A program made the translations under genes and the position numbers. The notes beneath the pieces are model-generated. The model saw nothing but the letters and a program-made list of their open reading frames with translations, had not been told where the DNA came from and ran no database searches. Shown here one piece after another: positions 23,747-34,768 of a stretch of DNA of 42,306 bases. The stretch spans positions 1-42,306 of the forward strand of contig QANT01002679.1 of the NCBI GenBank assembly GCA_003254885.1, read 5' to 3'. The first letter of the stretch is position 1. The number at the start of each line of letters is the position of its first letter. The DNA is from Purshia tridentata (lineage: Eukaryota > Streptophyta > Magnoliopsida > Rosales > Rosaceae).

Positions 23747-24466
23747 AGTGCAGAGATATTACTCCGACGCTCGCTGCTCCGAAATTGAACGGGCAGGTCT
23801 TGGACTCCCGGGTCAGAATTATCTGCTTTGCTATCAAGGATCTGGGCTCGGGTCGGGTTTTTTAAATTCTGAAATAGTCCAGGTCCGTTGCCTGCATGAT
23901 TCTTGGGCCTTGACAGTCGAGAGATAAATTTTATTTTTTTTCAGAAAATTTCTATATTAAACTTCTGAGGCTTGTGACCAGCCAAAGTCTCGTTGCATCA
24001 GGATTTTAAATTTGATGATTTTCTTGCACCGGGGTTTGATAATAAATATAGATTTTCACATCACCGATGAATGAAAGATTATGAATATCTTTAAGATAAA
24101 TTCAAATTACTTTTTTGGAAATAATCTAAATTGACAATTTTTTATATGGTTTAATAGCTATAATTGGGAAACTACCCCTCTTTAAGAATCTCTAAGACTG
24201 GTCCTTAAATTCAATTGGATAAGGGCACAGAGAAGAAAAACAGAGGTTAACTATATTTGAGTCATAATCCGAGATTTAGCACTTGGCATAATACATGGAC
24301 TTGATTACAACTGAAGTGATTTTTGAACTGAGAATTTCCAACCAAATAAGAACATGAAAGAAAAAAGTGAAAGGTAAGATGACTATAGGACTAGTGAACT
24401 TGAAAGAAACCAAAACTTCTGCATCAGTAGCTCATCTTCCTTGAACCTCAACTAACAAGGAAAACT
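23747..24466. other. ARM gene promoter and NOP53 3' flank
   Basis: 720 bases without a gene. A TGGGCC site II motif lies at 23,904-23,909, about 160 bases upstream of the ARM-gene ATG. The part near 24,250-24,466 is probably the 3' untranslated region of NOP53. Confidence 0.5.
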
Positions 24467-27400
24467 CTATCTCCTGTCCACGTACACATCCAAAAGTAGA
24501 CAATTCAGTGACTAAGTTGGGGAAATAGAAACGAGTTTAATTAAACTTCCAACAAATTGAAACTTGTCTAAAGACATGAAGATGTCGACTAACCTTCTGT
24601 TTGCTGATGGTGGGATTAATCCTCTTTTCTCTAGGCTCTTGAACCGATCCTTGACAAGGGTGCAACAACCCTTCATGCCAAAAAAAAAAAATTCCATTAG
24701 TTTTATCTGAACCATACAAAATTGAATATTTTGTTAGAAAAAGAAAAGTCTACCATACCTTCAATTTACGGAGGGATCCAGTTATTTCTTCAGATAAGAG
24801 AACTTGAACTGGGGCAGGCTCGAATCTGTAGTAAAAGAGCTACGAATTATTTAAGAAAAAGAAAAAGAAACAGAACATATTATCTATACTGCACCAAAGG
24901 TTATAGTCACACTGTCACAGTAGCTAGGCCTCGTCACATACTTGTGCTTCCCCAAGCGTGGTGGACATGACTTTAATCTTTCTTCTTTAGCTACAACTCG
25001 TCGGAGATGTCTTCTACGCTTCTCCTCATCCTCCTTAGCTATTTCCTGAAGAATATCTGGTAAGCTGTGACCAAAAGAAGCAATTATTGGAATGTAAACT
25101 TCACAATAGTAATTTTTTCTAGAAGCAAAAAGGTCATATAAGCATATTACCCATCAATTTCTCTTGAAAGTTCCTTCGCCTTTTTTGCTTCAGCTTCCTT
25201 TTTAAGCTGTTCTTTGCGTCGAGCTCTCTTATTTAATTCAACTTGAGTCACCCTCTTTGTTTTATAGGGCCTGTACCATTTTCATTCAAATAATATGAGC
25301 TCATGCCATTTTCATAAAAACTAGATAACAGGAAGAAAATTTTGAAAAATTTAACCTCATAAGCATAGTGTGAAAGGAAGCACATGAAAATTACCAAAAT
25401 AAGCACCTATCTAAAAATATTTGTGTTATAACATTTTTGTTTCATTTACCAAATCAGTAAATGCATATTCCAAGAAATGGAAAGAGCACAATACATAACA
25501 GAAATAAACAAATAAACAATGCACAGAATGGAATAATAGCAATATCAAACAAAATAGTGCTCACCTTTTCTCAGATGCAGCATCCTCATTCTCATCCAAA
25601 TTTTCTGGATTCATTTCATCATCACTGCCTTCATCTGCCTCAATAAAATACATCTAATAAAGTAGATGGGTACTGTAAGGTTCTCATTTATGTATATAAA
25701 ATATCAAAGTAATGTAAGGTATAACATATTATGGTGATTCCTAGTTGTTCTATTATTCACAGTTAAATCAAATCAATTTCTGGCCAAAAACAAAAATCAA
25801 ATCAATTTTATTATGACATGTACATAAAGCCCTAAACTTGAGGCATATGATGATCCCTAGTGAATAATACATGAAAGGAACAAAAAAAACTCACTTCTTC
25901 TTCATCAAGAACCTCTCCTGGAACAGTTAGAGGAACTGGTTGAGGTCCTAACTCATTTTTATAAACTTTCTGCATTTCTTCTGCAACAGCTTGAGCCAAT
26001 GTATCCTGGATTGGCAAAAGAGGAACAGATGGAAAAAACTTATGCCATACACAGAAAAAGGTTCCACAAAAAATGAAAAAAGTACCAAGTGTCAGATATT
26101 AAGAAAATACCTGATGACTTTCAAAAGAGGGATTGAATGAGCATCCTGGAGGCTCAACTTCTACTGCAGGAATTAGTGAAGGCTTCAACGTCTTCAAAAA
26201 AAGTCAATAAACATACATCAACTGAGGGCCATGGAAAGTTAGCTAAAACTGAGCAATGTAAGTATTCAGACAATAACACATCAAACAGAGTACTGCTACT
26301 GTGCCTACATGGCTCCCAGATAACATGTGATGCATAATACATCCTATAATTTGTGACTTGATGGTCAAAGTGGCCAATTACCATGCCTCTTCATGCATTA
26401 TGAGTATTGGAATAAGAGTAACAAAAACAGACATAAACCAATATAAACAAGAATATGATCATTTTCTAGAACTTAAACGAGGAGGCTTACCTTCTTGACC
26501 TTGCTGTTGTCACCACCTGCAAGAGTTTCAAAGAAAGTCAAGATAATGAATGTCACCCCAAAAAAAAAAGGGACATGGCAGAAACAATAATCTAGTAAAT
26601 GAGGCTGAAGAAACCTTTATCATCCCATAGGCTATCCATTCCAGACGTTGAGACAGAACCCTGAGAGATGTCAAAACAACATTAATAAAAATATAGCAAG
26701 AAATATATAATTGTGCTTTTTTACATTTTATAATATAACTAGCTGACCTTAGGAGCACATTCAGTCACATCTTTGGGTTTGGGAACCTCTTTATGTGTTT
26801 TCTTGGATTTCTTCAGTGTCGAAGAAGGCACTGCGTGTACAAATGGGTTTTTCTGTAGCACGCTATCACAGTGAAGTATTTTCTGTCTGTGCTTTTCAAT
26901 CTTCCTCTTCACCGAAAGATCTGATCAGACAGTTCAGTTCAGCATGAAGTTAAATGAAAGACCATTTTAACAGAAAAATGCAACAGCCAACCTAATCTAT
27001 GGCATTACATCATTAACAAACACATGTGAAATTCCACCATTTCAAGCTTTTTCCATCTTTTTCTGTATCGCTATAATATTTGTGTCAATGGTTGTCAATT
27101 CATTGATGACTACATCAAAATTGATACATTCAACGATAAAAGCCCAACGGAGAACAATTTAGCTTGCTACAAGACACCGTACAAGTCCTTCGAGAATTAA
27201 ACGCAATATTTGAAACTGATTATGCTTATCTGGGTAAGCATTGTACTGTAAAGCTTATTCCTCTACGATCCAATACTAACAAACTTGACAACGAAGGCAG
27301 GGGAGGATAGAGAGGGGAATATGGCAAAAGTAAAAGGGCGGGAAGGTAAAAGCAGAGCATGAAGAAAGGAGGTACCTTTGGACTTGTCTTCGAAAAAAAG

Positions 27401-27544
27401 AGAGTCGGCGGGAGCGGAGGAAAGAGAGCCACCGGAGAGAGCGTCTTTGGTTGACTTCTCGAAGAAGTCGTGGATGTCCTCCGTGCTTATGTTGGCCCTC
27501 CATGCCTTCTTTCCCTTCCGGGAGGTCTTAGCTTTCTTCCCCAT
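24467..27544 (-). CDS. NOP53: ribosome biogenesis protein NOP53 (GLTSCR2/SMO4-like)
   Basis: Nop53/GLTSCR2 family: a nucleolar factor for 60S subunit maturation that recruits the exosome-Mtr4 complex for 7S-to-5.8S rRNA processing. The Arabidopsis orthologue is SMO4, needed for normal organ size. Exons (descending): 27544-27376, 26920-26748, 26660-26615, 26516-26491, 26191-26111, 26005-25895, 25638-25565, 25270-25151, 25064-24942, 24825-24759, 24670-24594, and a tentative 7-nt coding end at 24473-24467. Total is about 357 residues. Landmarks: basic start MGKKAKTSRKGKKAWRANIS; IHDFFEKST; LWDD; PGCSFNPSFESHQ (the Nop53 NPS motif); an acidic stretch DEGSDDEMNPENLDENED; KTKRVTQVELNKRARRKE; then EEITGSLRKLK and KDRFKSLEKRGLIPP. 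All junctions but the last are firm. The last exon is a guess that ends the protein in RRR; a longer C-terminus from another acceptor is possible. Confidence 0.92.
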
Positions 27545-27622
27545 CCCTTTCTTCTTTCTCTGTCTTTCTACTGCGCTGCTTTCTCTGCGGGTTGGAGAAT
27601 GACTCGGCAGGCGGTGGCTTAT

Positions 27623-27631
27623 AAACCCTAA
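27623..27631 (+). promoter_or_regulatory. telo-box (AAACCCTAA) upstream of NOP53
   Basis: An exact AAACCCTAA lies 79 bases upstream of the NOP53 ATG. Telo-boxes near the transcription start are characteristic of plant genes for ribosomal proteins and ribosome biogenesis, so the site fits this gene. Confidence 0.6.
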
Positions 27632-28029
27632 CTCTGCATTCGGGCAAACGACGTCGTTATGTGTCTTTGGCTTTCACTATCTATCTTCCTTTTACATCTT
27701 TGTTTTTATGTGAGTTCTATATGTACCCTACTAAAATACTCATGGTACCCTACGCATAATTGTAATTAACCCTTTTGTAAAATACAAAACCTGTTTTGGG
27801 TGATTTATGTTTTGTTAAAGATAAACAACTCAAAATAAAAAGCAAAATCCGAAAAACCCCACCCCACCCGCTCCGCCACTCCAACATACCCCCATCCGCC
27901 TCACAATATTTAGCATTTGGTGGGGGTACCTATAGAAATTTCTTTTTTCTAATTTAATATTTTATTTTCATTATATGATATCCCACTCTGGTGCACCTTC
28001 GCTACCCTCAGTGGCTGACAACTACTGGC
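27632..28029. other. upstream flank of NOP53, no gene seen
   Basis: About 400 bases of AT-rich DNA with a C-rich patch near 27,850-27,900. Nothing recognisable. Confidence 0.5.
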
Positions 28030-28977
28030 TAGCGGCCATTGAAGGCCNTGGGCGGGCTTTGGGCCATCCCCTTGAAGCCCAAGGCCCGCCCGAAGCCCGG
28101 CCCGTTTAGGCCCGCCCTAAGCCCGGTCCAAAGCCCGAAAAATGGCCCGAATTAGGCCCGAATTTTAATTCCTATAACAATTTATATAATTATATAACTA
28201 AATATATATATATATATAACAGAATATATTGTTATATATAATTATATATAACTTATAGTCTTATAATTATAATTTACATACATATAAATTATAACATACT
28301 TACATATCAATGCATAATTTTATATGTATTATGTAATTTACCAACCAAATAATCAATTGCTTAATTGAAAATGTGAAACTCAATTATTCAATTGAACGTT
28401 GAAACCTCAATTAGATCTATTGAAACTCTAATCACACCTAAATTAGTCAATCTCCCAATTGCCCAAACCTCAATTTCTCAAACCTCAATCTTCCAATTAT
28501 TAAGATTTTAGGCCCTTTGCTAAACATTAAAATTAGTCAATCTCTCAATTGCCCAAACCTCAATCTTCCAATTATTAAGAGTTTAGGCCCTTTCCTAAAC
28601 ATTATACACTAAAACTATTATTTAATAAGTATAAAATATAAAACCAAAATTTATGAGGCCTAATGTGTATGAACTTGTTAATTTTAGGCTAAATTAAATA
28701 TCTAAATTTTTTTTTTAAGTTGTGTTTAATATTCAAGTAATAAATACAAAAAAAAGCTAAAAATACCTAAAAGCCAGTTTGGGCCTAGCCCGACCCGGCC
28801 CAAAAGCCCGCAAGACCCAAGCCCGATGGGCGGGCCTTAGGCTTGTATATTTAAGCCCAAGCCCGGCCCGGCCCAGCCCGAAAATCTTATTGGGCTCTTC
28901 TTATCCAAACCCGAGCCCGGCCCGAGCCCGAAAAATTAGGGCCGGGCTAGCCCGGCCCGGCCCATTGCCGACCCCTA
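28030..28977. mobile_element. hAT-like non-autonomous element with GGCCCG-rich ends
   Basis: The right end reads, on the minus strand, TAGGGGTCGGCAATGGGCC. This resembles the TAGGGG termini and GGGCC-rich subterminal arrays of plant hAT elements. The left end starts TAGCGGCCATTGAAGGCC, a degraded match to that inverted repeat with a 4-base gap. Both ends carry dense GGCCCG/CGGGCC words over 100-200 bases; the middle is AT-rich with no transposase. The 8-base flanks do not match, so the borders are provisional or the target duplication has decayed. An internal duplication near 28,441-28,600 repeats a segment with AATTAGTCAATCTC. One ambiguous base (N) is at 28,048. Confidence 0.55.
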
Positions 28978-31239
28978 ACTTATTTAAGAGATCCTATGTG
29001 GAGTCTACTATACATTGTATTATGATATTGGAACTGTTCTTTTTTTTTTCTTTTTTTTTTTGCCTTAATTGAAGAATCATCCTTACAAAACATTAGGTAA
29101 ATCAACAATTATTTGACCGTTAATTAAATGGTTACCATTTCAATTGTTTAAAAAAAAATATTGTGTTTATCTATTTATTTTATTAAACTTAGATATTTTA
29201 AAAATTTTCCATTTGTTTAATTTTTTGCTTAAATGATTATGGAATTGCGCACTATAAAATAGACAATTTGAATCGTTGAAATATAATATAAAATAGGTCC
29301 CATAATGAATCCCTTAAACAAATTTATTTAAGAAATCCCTGAATGAAAGAGGTCTGACATATATATATATATATATATGTATGTATGTGTGTGTGTGTTG
29401 GGTTTTAGACTTTAGATTCTTGTGGACCATTTGGTTGGAATGATTTAAAATGGGGAACTTGGATCCTTGGCCTTGTGTATTGTCACAACACTATTTTTCC
29501 CCTTTTCTTTATAAAATAGATCCCCATGGCATCAAATCAGCCTGATATTCAAGCCTGCTTTGGAATGGACTCAATATAGAGTGGTAGAGGACCATCTGCT
29601 ATTCACTATTTGATGGATGGTAAGAAATTAGCTTCTAATTATTTTTGTATTTTAGTTGAGTGTTTCTTTTTTGTTCAAGGAATGTATTTTATAACATTTG
29701 TGTTAATAATGCTAAATATCTTAAATTTAATTATATTTCAAATTTAAATCTTAAATATATATGTCAGTGTTTTATTTATTGTAAAATATATAATCATTAA
29801 AGTAGATTAGATATAAATTAAAAAATACTGACACTTAATTTGATATCCAAATTTAAAATATGAATTAAAAATCCCTGACAATCTTTGCGCTTTTCAATTT
29901 GACCCATTCTTGTTAATTTGATATGGACATATGAATTTAAATTTTAAGAACCCTATATTTTTTAAATGTCTTGTTAATGTCATGTCAACTTTAATATGGC
30001 TTTGCAGAATGACTGAATTGTCTAAGACTTGGACGACAAGTTCATTTTTTTTTTGTGTGAGTTACTAGAGGAGTTCGTCATATCCAACAGTCTCGAGATG
30101 ACGACAGCAGTTTGATGATTATTTTTCTCTTTTGTACTTTTGAGTTATGGATCTATGTGGCAAATTCTTATCTTTTTTTTTTTTTTTTTCTTTTTGGCAA
30201 ATTGTTATCCTCCGGTTTGAAACGAAATTTTGCTCTTAGGCCAAAATATATTCAAGGCTACAATTTGACGGTTGGAGTGAGTTTGGGTTGAAATCAAATG
30301 AAAGATGTCCTTGTGCGGCATGATTTAATATAAATTTAGGCTGTGATTTCAAGGCAGAGTTTTAGTACTCCAACCACTACTAAAATTAGGCCATAGCCCG
30401 ACGAGCAAGTAAAACCACTAGTTAAGTTTTAAAATAATCATCATATTGATTCTAATTTTGGTCAATCTCTGTTTTGGCTAAATTATGAAGTGAAATAATA
30501 TTTAGATTGACTGCTCTTACGACCATTAACCACATGGACGACCGTACATATATATCAATAACACCTCGTTAATGGCCATAGCCAAGCTTGAATGTGGCCA
30601 AGCTATTTCAGCTAAAAAGGGAAGCAACCCATGTAGACAAGAAAGCTTCGACTATGGTCTTTGGAGATAATTCAAAAGCATCATGGAAGTCAATTCAATG
30701 CCCAAGGACGATGAGCCACGACCGATGGCCTAATTATAAACTTCCATATTCATTCCCTCATATCAAGACCGCATTGATTTTTGGAATTTAATTCCAAAGA
30801 TTAAGCCCAAGTCTACTCTAAGCCGATTATAAGAAGAGTTTGAATTTTCTTGGAGACCAAGTCAAGAGGATGAGAACTTATCTCATTAAAGCTGAGATCG
30901 TATATCATTAAAAGAGATTAAATATGAAATATTTCTTTAAGGACAAGAAATGGCCCGGCCCATTTGTGGTGTGTCTGAACCCTATAAATACAAACTATTG
31001 GAGAAGCAAAAAAAAGACAAAAAACAAATCAATTAACAATCAAACCCCCAATCACAAATATCGTTCAAGCTTTTTCAAGCTTCTCGGTTATCATGATTTA
31101 GTTTAGTTTTTCTTTTGTATTAGCTAGTTCTTGAGGGATTGAGGTTAATCCTATGGTTAATCTCAAGAACTTATTAGGATTTTAATGCTTTATTTTTCTT
31201 TTGAGGTAATTTTTATATCGTTCTTGAGGAGATCTCATG
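28978..31239. other. intergenic, probably degraded mobile DNA
   Basis: No gene recognised. From about 30,950 the sequence looks like the promoter-proximal part of an old LTR: a CCTATAAATAC TATA-like box near 30,980, then an A/C-rich leader, cut off where the gypsy LTR homology begins near 31,240. No second copy or coding region was found, so this is only a suspicion. Confidence 0.35.
29359..29398. repeat. compound AT / GTAT / GT microsatellite
   Basis: About ten AT units, then GTAT units, then GT units, uninterrupted. Confidence 0.9.
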
Positions 31240-33740
31240 GTTTCGGCAGAACTTCTCCAGAAAATCGGACTAACCCATTTGTAAGTGCCTGTAAATAACA
31301 CTTATAAACAACGGTAACTCCCCAATCACAATAAAGGTTCTCCGACTTAAACAAGTTCAGTATATACCCACTTAAGAGTTCAACCAAGTTATCAGAGCCG
31401 TACTACAAGTTTGACAAAAGGAAGGAAATATAACAAATAACTAGTCCTACAAGGTCACAAAAGTAAGAAAAGCTGCCTCGATGTTTACGGCTCAACTGTT
31501 CCACCGCTTTAACCTTTGGGGGGGGGGGGGGAATTTACAACAATAAACGAAGGAAAATCTGGTGAGATAACTTAGTGAGGGGACATAAACACGAATAAAC
31601 TCAGTGAGTAGACATAAACATGAATAAGCACTCGGAAAAAAATTAAGCCTCTAAAATCCTTTAAAATTCAAGCTTGCTCTAAGACCTCACAATCACTCTT
31701 TGAAATCCCCTAATTTTAATACATTTTCATAAAAACCACATGAATTCAAAATCAAGTATATCAAAAAGTTATCATGATAAATACAAGTATCAAATGAAAT
31801 AATAAAAAGAATAGTATTTCCATAAAACTCATACCCAAATAAGATACTTGGAGATTTCTGTCATACATGCATAGAGCTAGTGTTCTGTAGTACACATGCA
31901 GTCTAATAACTGTCATACATATGTAGAGCTGGTGTTCTGTCATAAACATGCAGAGTCCTGTCATAGGTGCACGCAGAGTCTGCCCCCAAAAGGCTAAGCA
32001 TCTCGACACACGGTGCAAAGTTATATGTGTGTCGTGATGGGTTCTAAAGACCTATCCAACCAGTAAACTCGAAGGGTACTGAAAAGTACGATTTGAAATC
32101 ATAAAATTTCACAGATCCCTATCCCAAAGATATAAAATATTTAAAAATCCCCAACTTTAAAATCATTAACCAACATCTATAAATCTCTTTAATAAACCAA
32201 CTCTCCAAATAATTCAAGATATAAATTAAACCATATACGCCAACTTGAGAAATCAAAACGTATTCAAGATCCAACAACTCAAATAAATCATCATGGAAAT
32301 AATGAAAACATAAAATCCTTTTTTATGCATTAAACCTCAAACCATGCTCAAAATAACAATTAACAATAAATCAAAGATTTCACTAAAATACTTTCAAAAC
32401 CAATTTCCAAACCACAAATCTTTAATTGAATAAAATCAAGAGAGGAATTAAATCATAAAATATGTATAACAATTTATTAAACAAGTGTCCACTCACAATG
32501 AGGAAGCCTAGCCTTGATTCTTTATTAGATCACCTTGAGCTTTGGGGTTGTCGCTTGAAATTAGAGAAATAAGATACAGAATTAGGCTTGGCTCAAAGAT
32601 AAGTCAAACGTACGAAAGTGAGCCCAACTCTTTAAATTTCTAACGGTTAAAAGATTAACAACTCCTCTTTAAGCCCTTAAACTTAAATTCTATACTAAAT
32701 CATTCTTGGCTTGAAATCCAACGACACCCAACCTTTTAATCTGTTAATTACACTCAAATGAATCTATGCACCACACACTACAACCGAGGTTCATCCAAGA
32801 GTTGTCTCGGTACCGAAAAGTGTCTAATTAGAGTCTAAATTTGGGTTATACCATTTCAAGGAACCTCTAGGTATCCAAAATCAATAACCAACTCACAATG
32901 GGCCTCATTTTGAAGTTAATTAAAGGAATTAATGGCTGGGTGATCCGAATCACTGTTGTCGCCGCCCAAAGTGGCGGTGTCAAATCCAAAAGTCACCATT
33001 TCTTCAAATTCCTCAAAATTTCCAGTTCTAATAGTCAATTAGAGGTCCAAAGGGATAGGAATTGTCTAAAAATCAATTAAAAACACTCCCTAATTGACAA
33101 GACCGACCCCGAATTTCACCCTGGAACTCGAAGTGATCCTGCGGGAATCCAATATCAAAGAAAATCCTACCGAAAATTTGACAGAACCTCCCTTGAAATT
33201 GGATTAACCCTTTTTAATGAGACCGTTGAAGCACTTCTAAATAGAACAGTACCTTTACCACAAACAAGGGGTCTCCGACCCAAGTTCAAAACTAACTATT
33301 TGAGTGTTCAATAAGTTATGGGAGCTATGCTACAAGATTAACCAAGGAAATAAAATTACAAGGATAACTAAACTCTGACAAGTTACAAAAGTTAAACTAG
33401 TTTCCTCGATGTCCCTGACTCGATCGTGCCACTGCTACAACCTGGAGGGAAAAATTTAAAATAATAATAAAGGGAAAAACCGGTGAGACAACTCAGTGAG
33501 TGGACAAAGATAACAAGTGATTAAACTTAAGTTGTAAAAGTTCATTTATTATCCCAAACTACCTAAATAAATTAATTTCAAGACCTCATGTCTCTCTTTG
33601 AAAATCCCCCAGTTTTAAAAACCCTTTCATAACAGTTTCAAAAGATTCCAAAACGATTTAATAGTGGAAAACAATAAATTTCTAAAATCCAATTTCTGAG
33701 AAGTATCTCACAATACTATCATCTAAGTACCCTGGAGAAA

Positions 33741-33955
33741 TTGGCTGTGCACTTGTACGGAATGCTGCATCGTACAAGCAGGGCGAATCTAACTGGCCAT
33801 ACACCTGTACGGAATCCTGTATCATATAGGCAGGGCGAATAACTGGTTATACGTGCACGTAGAGCTGCCCCCAAAGGGCGAGGCACCTCAACACACAGCT
33901 TAAAGCCTACGTGTGTGTCACGATGGGTCCCAAAGACCTTGCTGAACTTATCTGT
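33741..33955. repeat. two hairpin units plus conserved core in the second LTR
   Basis: Two units of the same 52-bp type (arms CTTGTACG/CGTACAAG, then a decayed CCTGTACG/CATATAGG). They are followed by the core shared with 35,897-36,002 and, more diverged, 31,967-32,055. The core contains GTGCACG, CTGCCCCCAAA, a CAACACAC-GTGTGTCA stem and GATGGGT. Confidence 0.8.
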
Positions 33956-34768
33956 AACTGGGTACTCATGTGGCATTTTAAAACCACTTCTTATTTCTCA
34001 AACCACAACTGATAAACTCCTTAAAACAATAAGCCTTTGAAATCCAACATATTCTCAATCTCAAGCATGAAAACATTTTTGAATTTCTTTATGTTTAGCC
34101 AAAGCATAAAACCCAAAGTAACACGTTCAATGTCCAAAATCCAAATCAACACTTATTTAAGAAATCAAGAAGCTGTGCTCATGAACCAAATAATATTTAT
34201 AAATTAAATAAATCAGGGCTCAAATAAACTCAAACTAAAAATATAAATTAAATCATAAAATTTATAAATGAGTCCACTCACAGAAGGAGCCTAGCTTAGG
34301 TCTTCGGCTGTATCGTCTCTGGTCTCGGGGTTGTCACCTAACATAAGAATGATTAATGTCAGAAAAATATTCAATTCGAGGTCATTAAAACAAAAGTGCA
34401 CGTCTTAGGCATTTCGCTCCACAATTCTATATTTAAACAATAAACCAACTTAATTTCCTTCTCAACTCAAAATCCGATACCACTAGCTCATTTTAACCCG
34501 TTAAATTTCTCCAAATAACTTCCACTACTACATAACTCGACCAAGGGTCGTTCAAGTGTCGTTTCAAAATCCAACAGGTCTCCAATTTCACCTCAAAATC
34601 ACCATTTCTCCAAATTTCTTCAAATTAACTATTCTAAACCTCAATTAATTGATCCTAGGCTGAAAATCACTCACAATTGCCTAAGATCACCAGGAATTCT
34701 TTCGAAACAATCCTCTATGGTCAACAATCCAAGCTAACCCGAAATGGCAAAACCCCAAAATCTCCAAC

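Noticed and set aside
24512..24593. read-through of NOP53 exon 11 to the stop near 24,512
   Set aside because: A usable donor (AAG then GTTAGT) follows the conserved SANR residues, and the read-through tail is hydrophobic and unlike the family; the terminal exon nevertheless remains uncertain.
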